A stretch of 64,000 nt of DNA from JBBITI01 sp963735055 (GCA_963735055.1 CAVTJN010000007.1:1-64000); one strand, 5' to 3'; counted from the stretch's first letter, positions 10,758 to 20,208 are shown. A program made the numbers and translations. The notes: generated from the sequence alone by a model not told the origin.

Positions 10758-11047
10758 GTTGGTTTCCTTTCATTGCGTTGCTGATGTGTTGGTAGAGTGC
10801 ACGGGCAATCTGAACGCCAATTCTGGCCGGGGAGGTGCCCGGCCGCACCTGGATGCTGCCTGCGTCCAGGCTGGGCAGGTTTACGCTCCCCATTTGTGCA
10901 GCGGGCAGGCCTTCTTCATCGATCAACCGTGTCAGTTCTCCCTCGAAGGCGGCGCTGATCCGGTAGCGGTCTGAGGCGTGAAACCCGTTCAGCACCAGGC
11001 TGTCGATCTCGATTTCGATGGAGGACTGAGCCGTCGTGGGTGATCAT
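10750..11047 (-). CDS. small eCIS-operon protein of unknown function
   Basis: About 98 residues, acidic to neutral, without a membrane segment. From the ATG at 11047, whose ATGA overlaps the ATPase stop, the reading is MITHDG, then after one shifted base SIEIEIDSLVLNGFHASDRY, EGELTRLIDEEGLPA, and ARIGVQIARALYQHISN. Short proteins with an I-x-I-x-x-L-x-L-x-G-F start and a C-terminal I-A-R-A-L-Y helix are often encoded in CIS clusters of Actinobacteria and Chloroflexota, but I know of no assigned role. Placement between ATPase and the candidate cargo gene invites the idea of a cargo adaptor or chaperone, which is speculation. Confidence 0.6.
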
Positions 11048-13019
11048 GCGCGACTGCGCTCCTTTCTCCAGCGGAAACGGTTTTTCCAGGCGCATATATT
11101 CGCCGCGCGCGGCCTCGATGATATGGCCATCCGCACCGGGCCGCCGTTTTCGGCCGCCAGGAACGCCGCGTGCAGTGCAGTGTTGTAGATGCTGCCACCG
11201 GCCACTCCAGCCGGGCCAGGGCCTCATAATCGAGATTTTCGAGCGGAGTGGCTTCCGGGAAAATGCGCTGCCAGATCTGGACGACGCTGATCTTGTCCCG
11301 GGTAAGGGAAATGCACGCTGAAGCGAATGCGCCGGATAAAGGCCGGATCGAGCGCCTCGGGCAGGTTGGTCGCCAGGATCGACAGCCCGTGGTAGGCCTC
11401 CATGCGCTGCAGCAGGTAGCTGATCTCAATGTTGGCGTAGCGGTCGTGGCTGTCCTTGACCTCGCTGCGCTTGCCAAACAGGGCATCCGCTTCGTCGAAG
11501 AACAGGATCGCGCCGCCGTCTTCGGCGGCGTCAAACAGCGGCCGCAGGTTTTTCTCGGTTTCGCCAATATATTTGCTCACCACCGCGGACAGATCGATAC
11601 GGTACAGGTCCAGCTTTAGCTCGTTGGCCAGCACTTCGGCGGCCAGGGTTTTGCCGGTGCCGCTCGGCCCGGCGAACACCGCGCTGGTGCCCAACCCGCG
11701 CGAGGAACGCGCGGCGAAGCCCCAATCCTGGTAGACCCGGCTGCGCTGCTGCACGTGCGCGGCAATCTGGTGCAGCAGGTTTTCCTGGATGGGCGGCAGC
11801 ACCAGGTCGTGCCAGCCGCGCAGGGGATTGGATGCGCTGGGCCAGTTCGTCCAGGTGCGGCCGGGCCTGCTCGCGGCAGGCCTGCCACAAGCTGCTCAAA
11901 GCTGCCATGACTCACGGTCGAAGTCCGCTGCCGCGCTGTGGATGGCGCGGCCGAGAACTGGAACTGGTTGGTCAGGCGCGTCAGGTCGCCGTTGAAGCGA
12001 GACCGCATGCTCCCCCAGTTCCTGGCGCCAGGCTGCCTCTTGTTCCGCCGCGCTCGCGTCGGGCAGTTCAAAGCTGACCGTGCTGCGTTCGATCCTGCTG
12101 CCAGCGGCTGCGCCCGGAGAAGGATCAGCCCGCCATGCGTGTTCTGCGCCAGGCGCGCCAGCGCCGCGCCGGCCGGGCTGTGCGCGTCCAGGTCGTCGCA
12201 TTCCACCAGCAGCACGCTGCCTTCCAGCAGCGCTTCGCGGTCCCACAGGCGCATCCACTGCATCCAGTTCGCGCGGCTTCGCGCGGCAGAAGGTTGGCGG
12301 GCAGCTCGATACAGGCGCAGCCCCAGGTTGGTCGCAGGCCAGCACCGCCGCGGCCTGGCGCCGTGATGCGCCGTCGCCGCCGTCAGCTGGATCACCGGCA
12401 GGTCGCCCTGCTCGTCCGCGCGGCGCCACAGCCGCCAGCGATGCGTTCCGCCGCGGCCTGCCAGCCCGAGACTTGCTCCAGCCAGCAGGTTCCACTGCGC
12501 GCACGCTAGCCGGACAGGCGCTCGTCCAGGTGCGAAACGCCCATCAGGTAGTGCAGGATGCGTTCGTCGATCTGCAGCGGCGCGCTGGACAGCCCCACCC
12601 CCTGGACGGGTTCGATCAGGCGGTAAGAAACGCAGCGGGCTGGCAGGGGTCAGCGCGCTCCAATGCGCCTCCGGCATCACCGCCAGCGCCAGGCTGAAGC
12701 ATGGCCGGCGCCGCGCCGCGTCGCCCTGCGCGTCGGCCAGCCTTTGCGCGAAACCGGCGTCCAGTTCCGCCCCCGCGCACCACAGCAGCAGCCTGCGCTC
12801 AGAATGTTGAAAGCCCGAAGACGCGCGCACAGGCGTTCCAGCGCCGGCGGGCGAGCCATCTCCGCCAGTATCGCAGCAGGGTTGGGTGGCTTCCCGCCAT
12901 GCCGTCCGACGTTCCTGTCCGGTGTAGCGCGCCAGTGCGGCGCTACTCCAGGCCGAGTGCGGCGGTCGAGATAGCGCTGGTTGCTCGTCCAACCACTGGC
13001 GATCGCTCGTGGCGCTCAT
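11044..13019 (-). CDS. eCIS AAA+ ATPase (Afp15-like, frame-interrupted)
   Basis: About 655 residues. The C-terminal AAA+ module is clear. Walker A is AGPSGTGKTLAAEVLANEL, Walker B AILFFDEADALFGKRSEV, and the arginine-finger region LATNLPEALDPAFIRRIRF. It is followed by a lid ending near EYMRLEKPFPLEKG. The N-terminal half is heavily interrupted but shows LLLWCAGAELDAGFAQRL, ILHYLMGVSHLDERLSG-like and LLVECDDLDAHSPAGAALAR segments, as seen in the large ATP-binding proteins of CIS loci. These ATPases are needed for particle assembly or cargo loading, as known from Afp15/Pvc15. The start overlaps the DUF4255 stop as ATGA. At least six frame changes occur upstream of 11900, while the AAA+ core is almost intact. 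Confidence 0.85.
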
Positions 13020-14291
13020 GGAATCGTCACCTTCGGCCCAATCATCTGCCCAAAGTTGGGGCTGAGCGGGTTGAGATCCAGCAGGGAACTCTCCGCGCCG
13101 TCCACCTGCACACGCACGAAATATTCTCCCGCGGGCACTTTCACCACCGCGAAGGCCGCCGTGCTCCGTCCGCGGGCAGCGGCGGCAGCGAGAACGAGAA
13201 CTCGCCGCTCCCACTCGTCCGGTTGAGCAGCAGCGTCAGGCGCTGGTCCTGGCGCGCAGCAGCGGCTGAACGGTCAGCGTCAGGGTCAGGTTGAACAGCC
13301 CGGCGTTGGAGCTGATTGCGCGGATTTGGCCACATCGCTGATCACCGGGTGCAGCACCATCCCAACCACATTCAATTCGAACCCACGGTGTTCCACGGGT
13401 GGGTCGCCCATAAACAGCTTGTGCACCACCTGCAGCCCGTTCAGCCCGGCTTTCAACCCGCCCGGCAGGCTGATGGTGATCTGTTCGGGAGCAATCTGGG
13501 CCAGGGGCGGGGTAGTTTCAATCCCGCCGGTGAGGATGTGAGTGACCTGCCCGCGCAGGTTCGCGCCCTGGATGATCAGCTGCGCGCCTGGAACGATCGG
13601 AAAGCCCTCGCCCAGGCTGGAAAACACCTTTTCCACCAGCGGTTCGGCGAACGGCTGGACGTAGACCAGCGGCTGGCGCACCGGCAGCGCGGGTTTGGGC
13701 TGCAGATCGCTCGGCTCGATCACCACCACCGAGGCCTTATACGCCAGCGACAGGCTGTAAGGTGTCTGCGCGAAGAGCGACCACAACCGTGATAATTCGT
13801 CACTCGTCAGCGGCAATTGGGTGAAGCGCACTGGCTCCACTTGCCCGGCCAGGTCTGACTGGCCCAGGAAGTGGCGCGGATCGCTGTCCGGCACGCCCAC
13901 CGCCGGGGTGATCACATTGTCCTTGATCTCCTGCGGTGCCCAGGATTGGCCAGGCATCCAGCTGGCTGATTACCGCACCCATCAGGCGCTGCGGCTCCAG
14001 CAGCTTGTCTTCTCCGTGGAAAGTCAGCAGGTAGTACAGGTCGAGCACCACTTGCGGTTTGCGCGTCAGCGAGCCGTCGACGCGGCGGGTGGGCAGGTCG
14101 CTGTTGCGGTGCTGGGGGTTGGGGTTGACCTCGTACAGGAACAGGTTGATCCCCGTCTTCTTGTCCTTCTCGCGCTGGTCGGGCCGGTCGGTGGTGACGA
14201 AGACGTTGCTCACCCCCGAGCCAGCGGCGATTTGCACCAGCCGCTGCTGCAGTGCGGCGGTGACGGTGGCGATGGCCAGCGCGTTGCTCAT
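13016..14291 (-). CDS. DUF4255 tube-terminator/cap protein (Pvc16-like) with IPT-like C-domain
   Basis: About 425 residues. The N-terminus MSNALAIATVTAALQQRLVQ and the motif INLFLYEVNPNPQHRNSDLP, then VVLDLYYLLTFHGEDKLLEP, identify the DUF4255/Pvc16_N family that caps the tail tube and sheath. The C-terminal part, QLIIQGANLRGQVTHILTGG and ITISLPGGLKAGLNGLQVVH, looks like one or more IPT/TIG beta-sandwiches. It finishes with SPNFGQMIGPKVTIP. Frame breaks occur near 13955, 13330 and 13160. Start overlaps the upstream Pro-rich gene by 4 nt and the stop overlaps the ATPase ATG. The order cap then ATPase is conserved in eCIS clusters. Confidence 0.85.
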
Positions 14292-15017
14292 TGGTTTTCC
14301 TCGTTCAAACGCCGCAGGTATTCATCCAGGCTCATCGCCGGGTGCGGTTCGGTGCGCGGCGCGGGTGTGGGCACTGGCGGCTGTACCGCACGCACTTCAA
14401 TCCGCCCGATGCTGATCTTCACTGCCGGTGCTGGCGCTTCTTGGTTTTCCCGTGCTGTGGGTTTCTCTTGCGCACCGACCTGGACGAACCTGCCAGGCCG
14501 GCTGGATCGGCAGCAGCAGCTTCTCGCCCGGGATCTCGCTGCCCGTGTAGTGGTTCGGGCAGATATCTGCGGCGTGACCGCCGGGCTCGTTTGGCTCACA
14601 GCCGGTCGGGCTGGGGCTGTCAGCGGCAGCAGCGGCGTGTTTGCCGTCCCGCGCGGCTTGCTGGCCGCAGGCTCGCTGGCCGCGCCCGGTTGGGTTGTTC
14701 TGTGGGCGCCGCGGCTCGTATCAGGGTCGGCCGGCTGTCCACTGGCACTGCAGGCGCCTCCGGCTGTGGGTCGCTTCCGCGTGCCTGGGACGGGCACGTC
14801 TCCGGCGCGGCGGGTGATGGCTCGCTATTCGGTTGGGTACTATTTGGCATGGATCAGGGAGGCGCGGGCGGCTGAGCGGTCTCATCCGCTTCGACTTCCT
14901 CGAATTCGTCTGCGGTCTGCCCAGGCCGGCGCATACAGCGGCGGGACCACCGGCCGGATACCGCTGGTCTCGCCGCGCGCGCGCTGCAGCAGGCGAGTAG
15001 AAATAACCGGCGCTCAT
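14288..15017 (-). CDS. Pro-rich eCIS protein with C-terminal SIGRIEVRAV motif (frame-interrupted)
   Basis: About 240 residues, low complexity. It starts MSAGYFYSPAAARAR at an ATG overlapping the chaperone stop. A long Pro/Thr/Ala/Ser-rich stretch follows (for example PEAPAVPVD and LPLTAPARPAVSQTSPAV). The end is conserved: APAVKISIGRIEVRAVQPP, then SLDEYLRRLNEENQ. This short C-terminal signature recurs in proteins encoded just before DUF4255 genes in CIS operons. Their function is unknown to me; a flexible linker or assembly factor is plausible. Two or more frame changes lie in the repetitive part. Confidence 0.6.
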
Positions 15018-15733
15018 CCGACCAACTCCAGGTAAGTCCTGCGTCGCTGGCGCGCTCATCGCCAGGATGTCGGCTTCACCCCAGCCGTACGCGCTCGCCA
15101 GGCTGTGCACATCGCGATCAGCACGCGGCGCGCGCGCGCCGTCACCTGCGTCCACAGGAAACTGGCGATGTCCAGCCGTTCCTCCCAGTGCTGCTGGCAG
15201 GCCGCGCAGACCAGTTCCACCAGCCATTCCGCCTGCGGATCGTTTTCGTCGATCGCTTGCTCCAATTTCAGGATCACTCTTCGGGCAAGTCCTCCGGTTG
15301 CATCTCCTCCGCTCCTCGCCGCGCGCTGAGAATGCATCCGCAGCAGGATCCGCCCGGTACCGCGCAAGCATCCGGGTTCGCCGCGGCGCAGCCAGGTCCA
15401 GGCTGTTCGGCAGGCGGAATTGGAGGGTGTAGTCCCCATGCCTGAAGGTGAACGGATCACCGGGGGAGTCAACTTGGCGCGCGTCCAGCGCTCCGGCCTC
15501 CAGGCTGAATTCCAACTGCTCGCCGCACGCCGGGCAGGCCGCCAGGCACGCCAGGCGCGGCCCAAAGGCGTCCTGGTAGACCTGCAGCAAGCGTCCATCC
15601 AGTTCGCCCACCGGCAGGGCGCCAGGCTGGCTCGCGTCTCGCCTGGTTCGGCCGCCATCAGCAGGCTCAGGGCGCGGTCGACCGGATGCTGGACCAGGCC
15701 GCTCTCCCACAGCTCCAGCAGCTGCGCATCCAC
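15014..15733 (-). CDS. T4 gp26-like baseplate hub assembly chaperone with two CxxC zinc-ribbon pairs
   Basis: About 240 residues. The N-terminus DAQLLELWESGLVQHPVDRA is typical of the CIS baseplate/zinc-finger protein family related to the T4 baseplate hub chaperone. One CxxC is in LAACPACGEQLEFSLEAG and the second in LVELVCAACQQHWEERLDIA. Family C-terminal motifs follow: LWTQVTARARRVL, LASAYGWGEADILAMS and RRRTYLELVG. The visible start is a GTG; an ATG at 15746 would give MPS plus this sequence if one base is removed from the intervening CCTAG. At least three frame changes occur. Placement immediately after the tube gene and before the Pro-rich protein is usual for this family. Confidence 0.72.
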
Positions 15734-15755
15734 GCTAGGAGGGCATGCTCAATCC

Positions 15756-16280
15756 TTAGGGTTCGGTGAAACTCGGTTCGGTCGGTTCCTGCGACTTCGT
15801 AATCGCGTTCCCAACCTTCGTTTTCGAGCTTGATCTGCTGGATCGCGACCGCGTTGGCATTGGCGTCCAGGTCCGGCAGCGCCTGGTATTCCGAAACCCA
15901 GCAGCGGTAGATCTTGTATGCCAGCACCAGCTGGCCCGGCCTCGTTGTACATCTCGAGGATCACGTCTTTGCGGAAATCCTTGAGCGAGACTTCCGCGCC
16001 GAGCCCGGAGCCAAAGTTCCACACCTTGTTGGCCCACTGCTCGAACTCCACATCGTGGGTCACGCCGCGTTCCAGCGTGATCGCCTCGTATTTGCTGCGT
16101 CCCGGGCATTTTGCGCGAGCTGCTGGGGTCGCCGCCTTCGCGGTGTTCGATCACCTCGGTGCAGCGCTTGAGCGCACTCACCTTGCTGACGCCGGCCACG
16201 TAGCGGCCGTCCCATTTCACGCGGAATTTGAAGTTCTTATAAGGGTCGAAGCGGTGAGTATTGACTGCAAATTGTGCCAT
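15756..16280 (-). CDS. CIS inner tube protein (gp19 family, frame-interrupted)
   Basis: Inner tube subunit of 174 residues. It begins MAQFAVNTHRFDPYKNFKFR, then VSKVSALKRCTEVIEHREGG, QWANKVWNFGSG, DFRKDVILEMYNEAG and LENEGWERDYEVA. It ends EPTEPSFTEP, a full set of tube-family landmarks. Three one-base insertions explain all breaks: a T at about 16100, a C near 15936 and a C near 15788. Deleting them restores the canonical protein. An AGGAGG overlapping the sheath stop lies 5-6 nt before the ATG. Only one tube paralogue is visible here, whereas several eCIS operons carry two or three. Confidence 0.9.
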   Translation of the reverse strand: MAQFAVNTHRFDPYKNFKFRVKWDGRYVAGVSKVSALKRCTEVIEHREGGDPSSSRKMPGTQQIRGDHAGTRRDPRCGVRAVGQQGVELWLRARRGSLAQGFPQRRDPRDVQRGRASWCWHTRSTAAGFRNTRRCRTWTPMPTRSRSSRSSSKTKVGNAITKSQEPTEPSFTEP

Positions 16281-16289
16281 TCCGCCCTC

Positions 16290-18575
16290 CTATGCCTGTA
16301 GTTGTCCAGCCATCTGCTGGATCTGGATGATGACGAATTCAGCCGGTTTGAGCGGGGCAAAGCCGACCAGAATATTGACCACGCCGCGGTTGACATCGTC
16401 CTGGGTGGTGGTTTCGTGGTCGCAGCGCACGAAATACGCCTCGGCCGGGGTTTGCCCGGCGAATGCCCCCGGCGGAAAAGCCCGTGCAGGAAGGAGCCCA
16501 CGTTCAGCCGGATCTGCGCCCACAGCGGCTCGTCGTTGGGTTCAAACACCACCCACTGCACCCCGCGGAACAGGCTCTCTTCGATAAACAGCGCCGTGCG
16601 CCGGACGGCACATACTTGTATTCGTCCGCCATCTGGTCCGCGCCGCGCAGGGTGCGCGCTCCCCACGCCACTGCCCCAAACACGGGTAGTGTGCGCAGGC
16701 AGTTGACCCCTTCGGGGTTGAGCGTGCCGTTTTCCAGGTCGGTCAGCGTGTAGGCCGTGGCCTGCACTCCGGCCAGGGTGGCTTCGGTCCCAGCTGGGGC
16801 TTTCCACACCCCGCGCTGCGTGTCGGTGCGCGCGTAGAGGCCCGCCACCGTGCCGCTGGGCGCGCTCAGACGCAGTTTTCCGCCCTTGAGCGGGTCGGCG
16901 ATCTTGACCCACGGGAAATACACCGCCGCGTCCTTGCTCTTGGGGAAATCGGTGCCCTGGATTTTGGTCAGCATCTCGGCCGGGGTGTCCGTGTCCGCTG
17001 GCGGGTCGACGATTAAAAAGGCGCGCCGCGTGGCCACGTAACTGGCCGCGTCCGCCAGGATCCCGGGGTCGGAGATGCCCGGCAGGCACAGCAGGTTGAA
17101 AGACTGCAGGCCGTCCAGCGCGAACAGACCTTCGCGCCTGGCCTGGCTGCCAATATACAGCGGGTAGGCCTCATCCTCGGTGAAGGCGCTTTCGCTGCCG
17201 TTCTGTAGGGTCACATTCACCCCCAGCGCGGAGGTGCTCCCCGCCAGCAGGTGAAACTCATTGGCAATGCTGTTAGCCAGCCGCGGGCAGTACCGCCACC
17301 GCTGATCCATCACCCCGTGTGCCGGAGGCCAGCACCAATTTGTTGCCGCTCGCCGTGCAGCTGAACTGGGTGAAGGCCGGCACTGCTTTCAGCGCGCGCA
17401 CCGCCGCCTGGATCGCCGCCGCGGCATTTGCCGATCTTCACCGCCGCGGTCCCGCCGCTGAATGCTGCCACGCCCACGAAGACTTCCTCCGGCCGCCCGC
17501 CGTCCAGCGCGACTCAGGAAACTGGTGTGCGTGGCGTCCGGGAAGGAGTTCATGTCCCCGGCTGAAAGCGCACCGCTGGTCAGCGTGCCCGGTGCGGGTG
17601 TCTCCTTCGGACGGATGGCTCCCACCGCATCGGTCTCCTCAAATCCCAGTTTGAGCCGCGCGGAGCAGTCGCTAACCGGCCCGGGCAGCACCCGCACCGT
17701 GGAAAACTCGCCCGCCTGCCCGGAGGTCATCAGCAGCGCGTTGCCGCTCTTCACGCAGGTAAAGCCCGAAAGCGCCGGCTTGCCCGCCGCCGCGGCCTGC
17801 ACCTTGGCCTGGATCGCGGCGCACAGGTTGCTCAGCGCGTCGCCTCCGCCGGATAGGTCAGCCGGCAGCGCGATGACAACTTTGACCGGCGGCAGCCCGT
17901 TGACCGTCACCTGGAAGGTATTGTGTGTGCCGTCCAGGAGGGTCGTCACATCCAGCGGATTGCCTCCGCCGTCCACCAGTTCGGCGCTTTTCGAAGTGCC
18001 GCTGCCCAATCCGCCGAGCGCAGCCACACGCCTGGCAGATATCAGTTCGGATGACTTTCAACCAGGTCTTCTACATAGCGCGCATCCGCGCTGTTCATCG
18101 ACAGGTTCTGGAAAACCTCGCTGCGCCGGTCGCTGGGCGTATCCGGGTTGGCGTAATTCAGGCTGAGGTTGAATGTGCTGGTGGGGCGTGCGCTCTGGTA
18201 ATCTACGCGTACCTCGATGAAGTTACCGCTGGCGCCCTTGTCGACGGCGGTGAGTTCGAGCACGTCGGCTCCATCCCCGTTCTGCAGGGTGAGGTTCGCC
18301 GGGCTGGCATTTTTGGCCACGCGCACCACCCAGGCGTCCGACCCGCCGTTGGCGAAAAACTGGCGCACGGCGTAGCTCATCTCTGAGCCGGCGTCCAGGC
18401 CGCCAAACCGGCGCTCAAAATCCGAAAAACTGAGGATGTGGGTGGCTTTATCCACCGGGCCGCGCTTGGCGGCGCCAATGAATGCGGTCACCGAGGTGGA
18501 GGCGGCAGTGATCGTCCGCACCCCGCTGGGGACCTCCTCGATGTATACACCCGGAAAAGTAGGATTCACAGGCAT
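16290..18575 (-). CDS. CIS contractile tail sheath protein (frame-interrupted)
   Basis: Sheath subunit of about 760 residues, the first gene of the eCIS operon. The start is chosen at MPVNPTFPGVYIEEVPSG because AAGGAG lies 9 nt upstream of this ATG, while an earlier ATG at 18584 abuts the same site. The N-domain has ITAASTSVTAFIGAAKRGPV and YAVRQFFANGGSDAWVVRVA. The C-domain has ALFIEESLFRGVQWVVFEPN, LWAQIRLNVGSFLHGLF, TTTQDDVNRGVVNILVGFAP and LKPAEFVIIQIQQMAGQLQA, which form the interlocking sheath handshake region in this family. Breaks lie near 18055, 17520, 17310, 16610 and 16478. The last two look like single-G deletions, one in a six-G run. Confidence 0.92.
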
Positions 18576-18711
18576 GAGAGCCATCTCCTTTCTATGTGCA
18601 GCGAGTAAAATCTTGCCGGCGGGGAAAAAAAAGAAAGCGCTGTCCCACCGCTGAATGGCAGGCAACGGCTTATCTTCTTCTCCGGCGCTAAATAATTGAT
18701 ATTATTTATCT

Positions 18712-18740
18712 ATTTTAATGATGTATTCTTAAAAAAGCAA
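18712..18740 (-). promoter_or_regulatory. putative promoter of the eCIS operon
   Basis: On the minus strand, TTGCTT and TAAAAT are separated by 17 nt, about 135 nt upstream of the sheath start. It lies in the only AT-rich stretch before the operon. No other promoter-like sequence is evident within the chained eCIS genes. Confidence 0.35.
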
Positions 18741-18812
18741 GCAGTCTTGGTAAAATCTTATGTTATTCACAGGTTCGCCTGGTAAAGCAGTGGGTCCGCA
18801 ATCCCTCTTTTA

Positions 18813-18862
18813 TTATTAATGCGAGTAAGTGCCGCTTTTGCGGCACTTACTCGCATTAATAA
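18813..18862. terminator. 23-bp perfect hairpin between AlaX and eCIS
   Basis: Arms of 23 bases pair perfectly around a TTTT loop (core GCGAGTAAGTGCCGC). It follows the AlaX gene in the minus direction, which suggests transcription termination, but no uninterrupted U-tract follows on either strand. It resembles other long hairpins in this window. Confidence 0.5.
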
Positions 18863-18907
18863 ATGATTTCCCCGCCAGTGGAGCGGGGGTAAATGGGTAG
18901 GGATTCC

Positions 18908-19627
18908 TTATTCCATCTCGATATAAATGCGTTTGTTGATCTTCCCCTTGCTCTTATAATCCACCACGCGGATGCGCCCTACCTCGGAAGTATTTGCCAC
19001 GTGCGTGCCGCCGTCCGCCTGTAGATCCAGCCCCACCAATTCCACCGTGCGGATCTGGCTGATCTCGGGCGGGAGCAGGTTGATCTTGGTGCGGATTAAA
19101 TCCGGGATCTGGAATGCTTCTTCTCGCGGAAGGATCGCCACGCGCACAGGGCGGGCTGCCAGCACCTCGCGGTTGACAGCCTCCTCGATCACCCCCACCA
19201 GGTCTTTGCTCAGTGACTCGAATTCAAAATCCATGCGCCCGTGCAGCTCGTCCATGTCTCCGCCCGTCACCTGCGCCCCGTAATCCCGGAAGACCACTCC
19301 GCACAGGATATGCAGGGCGGTGTGCGTGCGCATCAGCGCGTAGCGGTGCTCCCAATCCAACTCCCCTCGCACACGCGTCCCAACCGCCGGCAGCGCTTGC
19401 TCGCCCGCCAGCAGGTGCCAGATACCCTCGGGGCCTTTGCGCGCGCGAAGTAACGTCAGGGCGGCATCCCCCACAAACACCGTGCCCGTATCCGCGGGTT
19501 GGCCGCCCCCGCCCGGGTAAAACGCGGTACGGTCCAGCATCACCGCGCGGTTGGCTTCGTCCACCGCCATCACCTGGGCGTCGAAGGTGCGCAGGTAAGC
19601 ATCCGTCTGGTACAGCATCTCAGTCAT
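18908..19627 (-). CDS. AlaX-like alanyl-tRNA trans-editing protein
   Basis: 239 residues, intact. It belongs to the free-standing AlaX editing proteins, which hydrolyse Ser- or Gly-mischarged tRNA-Ala. It shows the AlaRS-like FYPGGGGQPADTG segment at residues 36-48, the zinc-binding H102-x3-H106 in MRTHTALHIL, and H209 in the DGGTHVANTSEVGRI motif. At the position where many family members have Cys (CGGTH), this one has Asp205. An AGGAAG site lies about 7 nt upstream of the ATG. It stands alone, oriented like the eCIS operon but separated by a strong hairpin. Confidence 0.88.
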   Translation of the reverse strand: MTEMLYQTDAYLRTFDAQVMAVDEANRAVMLDRTAFYPGGGGQPADTGTVFVGDAALTLLRARKGPEGIWHLLAGEQALPAVGTRVRGELDWEHRYALMRTHTALHILCGVVFRDYGAQVTGGDMDELHGRMDFEFESLSKDLVGVIEEAVNREVLAARPVRVAILPREEAFQIPDLIRTKINLLPPEISQIRTVELVGLDLQADGGTHVANTSEVGRIRVVDYKSKGKINKRIYIEME

Positions 19628-19780
19628 TGCGACTTCCTTTCTTCTCCCATTAAACCACCGGAACGGCTGCGCTCAAAGGGTTCTGAACTTTTCATTCCCA
19701 TTTTATTGGTTCTTGTCCCAGCATAGGTGGAAAATGATTGACGCTCCTCGGCGGGCATGATACAATCGGCATCGTTGTGA

Positions 19781-19852
19781 GGGCGTGTAGCTCAATGGTA
19801 GAGCAGTGGCCTTTTAAGCCATTGGTTCAGGGTTCGAGCCCCTGCACGCTCA
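19781..19852 (+). tRNA. tRNA-Lys(UUU)
   Basis: The 72-nt cloverleaf has acceptor arms GGGCGTG/CACGCTC with one G-U pair, D-stem GCTC/GAGC and anticodon stem GTGGC/GCCAT. The loop is CTTTTAA, giving anticodon TTT, and the T-arm is CAGGG-TTCGAGC-CCCTG. The discriminator is A and no CCA is encoded. Its 3' part is repeated at 48.6 kb. Confidence 0.95.
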
Positions 19853-19951
19853 CTAAAGAAGCTTCTTCTTATATTAAGTGTCTCTGTAGACAGGGTTGTT
19901 TATAGGGATGCTTTTATTTTTAACATTAATCCATTGGTTATAAAAGGCTTA

Positions 19952-19988
19952 GGCCACTGCTCTACCATTGAGCTACATGCCCTCACAA
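19952..19988 (-). repeat. inverted 5'-half copy of tRNA-Lys
   Basis: Read on the minus strand, this 37-nt block repeats the 5' half of the tRNA-Lys at 19781, including the TTGTGA just before it, with one A/G difference in the acceptor arm. It stops shortly before the anticodon. The sequence beyond it (TAAGCC, then TTTTATAACCAATGG) looks like a rearranged echo of the anticodon arm. It is not a functional tRNA. Confidence 0.85.
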
Positions 19989-20208
19989 TGAAAATAAAAA
20001 GGCTAAAGAGAAGCACATTCTAGAGCTAGTCCAGCAGATAGCTTAGAGGCTGTCTTAGAATTCGAAATATTTGCCAGAACCTGGAGACAGTCGCTTCTAT
20101 TAGTTGCTATAAACCTTGAAGTTGAACTGCAAATGAATCCAACTTCACTGATAAAAAGAGTAGAATCAAGTTAGCCAGCAAGCCATGCCATACAACCAGG
20201 AGGTAACT

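Noticed and set aside
1..18575. Interpretation as a Myoviridae prophage or type VI secretion system
   Set aside because: No capsid, portal, terminase, TssJ/L/M or ClpV genes are visible. The AAA+ ATPase, DUF4255 cap and LysM/gpD/gpV/PAAR order are eCIS features. The left edge is open, so this is not absolute.
18576..18907. Riboswitch upstream of the eCIS operon
   Set aside because: Apart from the promoter-like boxes and the 23-bp hairpin, no conserved aptamer motif is recognisable.
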